Below are positions 63,057 to 64,000 of a stretch of 64,000 nt of DNA, in pieces. The position numbers were made by a program, and so were the translations under genes. This DNA is from Candidatus Eiseniibacteriota bacterium (GTDB lineage: Bacteria > Eisenbacteria > RBG-16-71-46), in assembly GCA_016710095.1 (NCBI GenBank), contig JADJLL010000011.1, positions 1-64,000 of the forward strand, given 5' to 3'. Under the pieces are notes generated by a model, which was not told where the DNA came from, did no database searches, and worked only from the letters and a program-made list of their open reading frames with translations. Within the stretch, counting starts at the first letter, position 1; every line of letters begins with the position of its first letter.

Positions 63057-63719
63057 CTAGCGCTGACGGAACGGCATGCTCATGAGCCGGAGCAGTTCGC
63101 GGCCCTCTTCGTCGGTCTTGGCGGTCGTGACGATGGTCACGTCCATGCCTCGCACCTTACCCACCTTCTCGATGTTGATTTCCGGGAAGATGATCTGCTC
63201 CGTGAAACCCGCCGAGTAGTTGCCCCGGCCGTCGAACGAGCGCGGCGAGAGCCCTCGGAAGTCGCGAATACGCGGGACCGCCACGTTGATCAGGCGATCG
63301 TAGAACTCGTACATCCGCGCGCCGCGGAGCGTGACCATGCAACCGATGGGCAGGCCCTGGCGCAGCTTGAAGTTCGAGATGGCCTTCTTGGCCTTGCGGA
63401 CAGAGGGGCGCTGGCCGGCGATCTGCGCCAGCTCGTTCACCGCGATGTCCATGTTCTTCACGTCGACCGTCGCGTCGCCCACACCCATGTTGAGGACGAT
63501 CTTCACGAAGCGAGGGGCCTGCATGACGCTCGTGTACTCGAACTTCTTCATCAGTTCGGGGAGCGCCTTCTCTTCCCAATGCTTCGCGTAGCGGGTCTTC
63601 GCGCCGAGGCTCTGCGGGCGGGCCTCGATGACGTCGAACGTCACGTTGCCACCGCCGCGAGCACCCTTGGCTTCGGCCTTGCCGACCTTGCCACCCTTGC
63701 TCTTCTTCTCGTCAGCCAT
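63057..63719 (-). CDS. rplE: 50S ribosomal protein L5 with N-terminal extension
   Basis: 220 residues; about 40 more than usual at the N-terminus (MADEKKSKGGKVGKAEAKGA, low-complexity and basic). The core is standard: YAKHWEEKALPELMKKFEY, KIVLNMGVGDATVD, AQIAGQRPSVRKAKKAISNFKLRQGLPIGCMVTLRG, RIRDFRGLSPRSFDGRGNYS. Binds 5S rRNA and contacts P-site tRNA. Preceded by a 125-bp structured gap. Confidence 0.96.
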   Translation of the reverse strand: MADEKKSKGGKVGKAEAKGARGGGNVTFDVIEARPQSLGAKTRYAKHWEEKALPELMKKFEYTSVMQAPRFVKIVLNMGVGDATVDVKNMDIAVNELAQIAGQRPSVRKAKKAISNFKLRQGLPIGCMVTLRGARMYEFYDRLINVAVPRIRDFRGLSPRSFDGRGNYSAGFTEQIIFPEINIEKVGKVRGMDVTIVTTAKTDEEGRELLRLMSMPFRQR

Positions 63720-63732
63720 CGAACAGTGATCT

Positions 63733-63831
63733 CCAGGGTCCCTGCCCGAACGTTCCCGCGACCCTGGTGCCTGGGAACATCCGTCCCGCCACGAGGGCGG
63801 GCTTCACGTCCGCGCGATTACCGCGCGGACG
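63733..63831 (-). promoter_or_regulatory. Structured rplX-rplE intercistronic region
   Basis: Three elements in 100 nt. CCAGGGTC (63733-63740) pairs with GACCCTGG (63760-63767), and GTTCCC (63752-63757), within that loop, pairs with GGGAAC (63773-63778) outside it, the geometry of an H-type pseudoknot. CCCGCC/GGCGGG (63785-63801) is a short hairpin. CGTCCGCGCG/CGCGCGGACG (63807-63831) is a perfect 10-bp hairpin with loop ATTAC. In E. coli this junction holds the S8 repressor site, so an r-protein-binding control element is possible. Confidence 0.5.
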
Positions 63832-63844
63832 AACGATTCGTGTG

Positions 63845-64000
63845 TCAGTCCTGCTTGCCGACCGGCTCGCCCGTCGCGCGAGAAACGCGCTCGCGCTTGC
63901 CTTCCTTCGTCACGCGCGTACCGACACGCACGCCCTTGCCGGCCTTCGCGTCGAACAGCATCACGTTGGAGATGTGCACCGGCGCTTCCTTCTCCAGGAT
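63845..64000 (-). CDS. rplX: 50S ribosomal protein L24, C-terminal part (runs off the window)
   Basis: The last 51 residues are visible: ILEKEAPVHISNVMLFDAKA, then GKGVRVGTRVTKEGKRERVS and RATGEPVGKQD before TGA at 63845-63847. The PVHISNVMLFD and TRVGxR-type (VRVGTRV) sequence identifies L24. The start lies beyond the right edge. Confidence 0.95.
   Translation of the reverse strand: MLEKEAPVHISNVMLFDAKAGKGVRVGTRVTKEGKRERVSRATGEPVGKQD

Overview
The window looks like part of a chromosome from a GC-rich, Gram-negative-type bacterium. Nearly every third codon position is G or C. Two secreted proteins end in the FlgD-like, PNP-type C-terminal module typical of the FCB superphylum and its relatives, and there is a LolA-like exported protein. 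The mix (long two-component genes, FlgD-type sorting domains, very high GC) is most like Candidatus Eisenbacteria or a neighbouring phylum, but that placement is inference. I see no prophage, insertion sequence, CRISPR array or rRNA; there is one tRNA (Asn).

Layout. 1-1.7 kb: 3' end of a secreted BNR/PPC protein. 1.7-5.2 kb (minus): three small membrane proteins of LiaF/DUF5668 type leading into a LytS-type kinase and LytTR regulator. 5.3-6.3 kb (minus): SURF1 and a CDGSH iron-sulfur protein. 6.6-14 kb: membrane protein, speA, ettA, a DUF1624-type acyltransferase (minus), a LolA-like protein and a YbbN-like thioredoxin. 14.1-16.8 kb: a translationally coupled rhodanese-MauE pair (minus) and a divergent PlsC-like acyltransferase. 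16.9-27.1 kb (plus): a seven-gene signalling island of receivers, three HDOD proteins, a degenerate HD-GYP protein and two histidine kinases. 27.1-30.9 kb (plus): metY-metX-hom behind what reads as a Met/Cys leader peptide with an attenuator. 30.9-34.8 kb: ankyrin protein, ispG, and an L,D-transpeptidase joined in frame to a MurC/Mpl-type ligase. 34.9-36.1 kb: secreted pappalysin-like metalloprotease. 36.3-42.1 kb: urate/allantoin catabolism (allE, uraD, uraH, allC, allB) with a malate-synthase-like protein. 42.5-50.6 kb: tRNA-Asn, two hybrid kinases, two receivers and an epimerase. 50.7-64 kb (minus): typA, a GHL10-type secreted hydrolase, then rplQ-rpoA-rpsD-rpsK-rpsM-rpmJ-infA-map-adk-secY-rplO-rpmD-rpsE-rplR-rplF-rpsH-rpsN-rplE-rplX.

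How the genes work together. The methionine operon supplies homoserine (hom), acetylates it (metX) and sulfhydrylates it (metY). A 36-codon leader with seven Met and six Cys codons inside 18 codons, followed by a clean intrinsic terminator, suggests ribosome-mediated attenuation by charged tRNA-Met/tRNA-Cys. This is the best candidate for an undescribed system here. The purine cluster covers 5-hydroxyisourate to ureidoglycolate; no uricase or ureidoglycolate lyase is present in the window.

Caution. Several genes carry single-base frameshifts, including map, which is normally essential, so the sequence very probably contains residual indel errors in GC-rich runs. Frameshifts should not be read as biology without read-level support.
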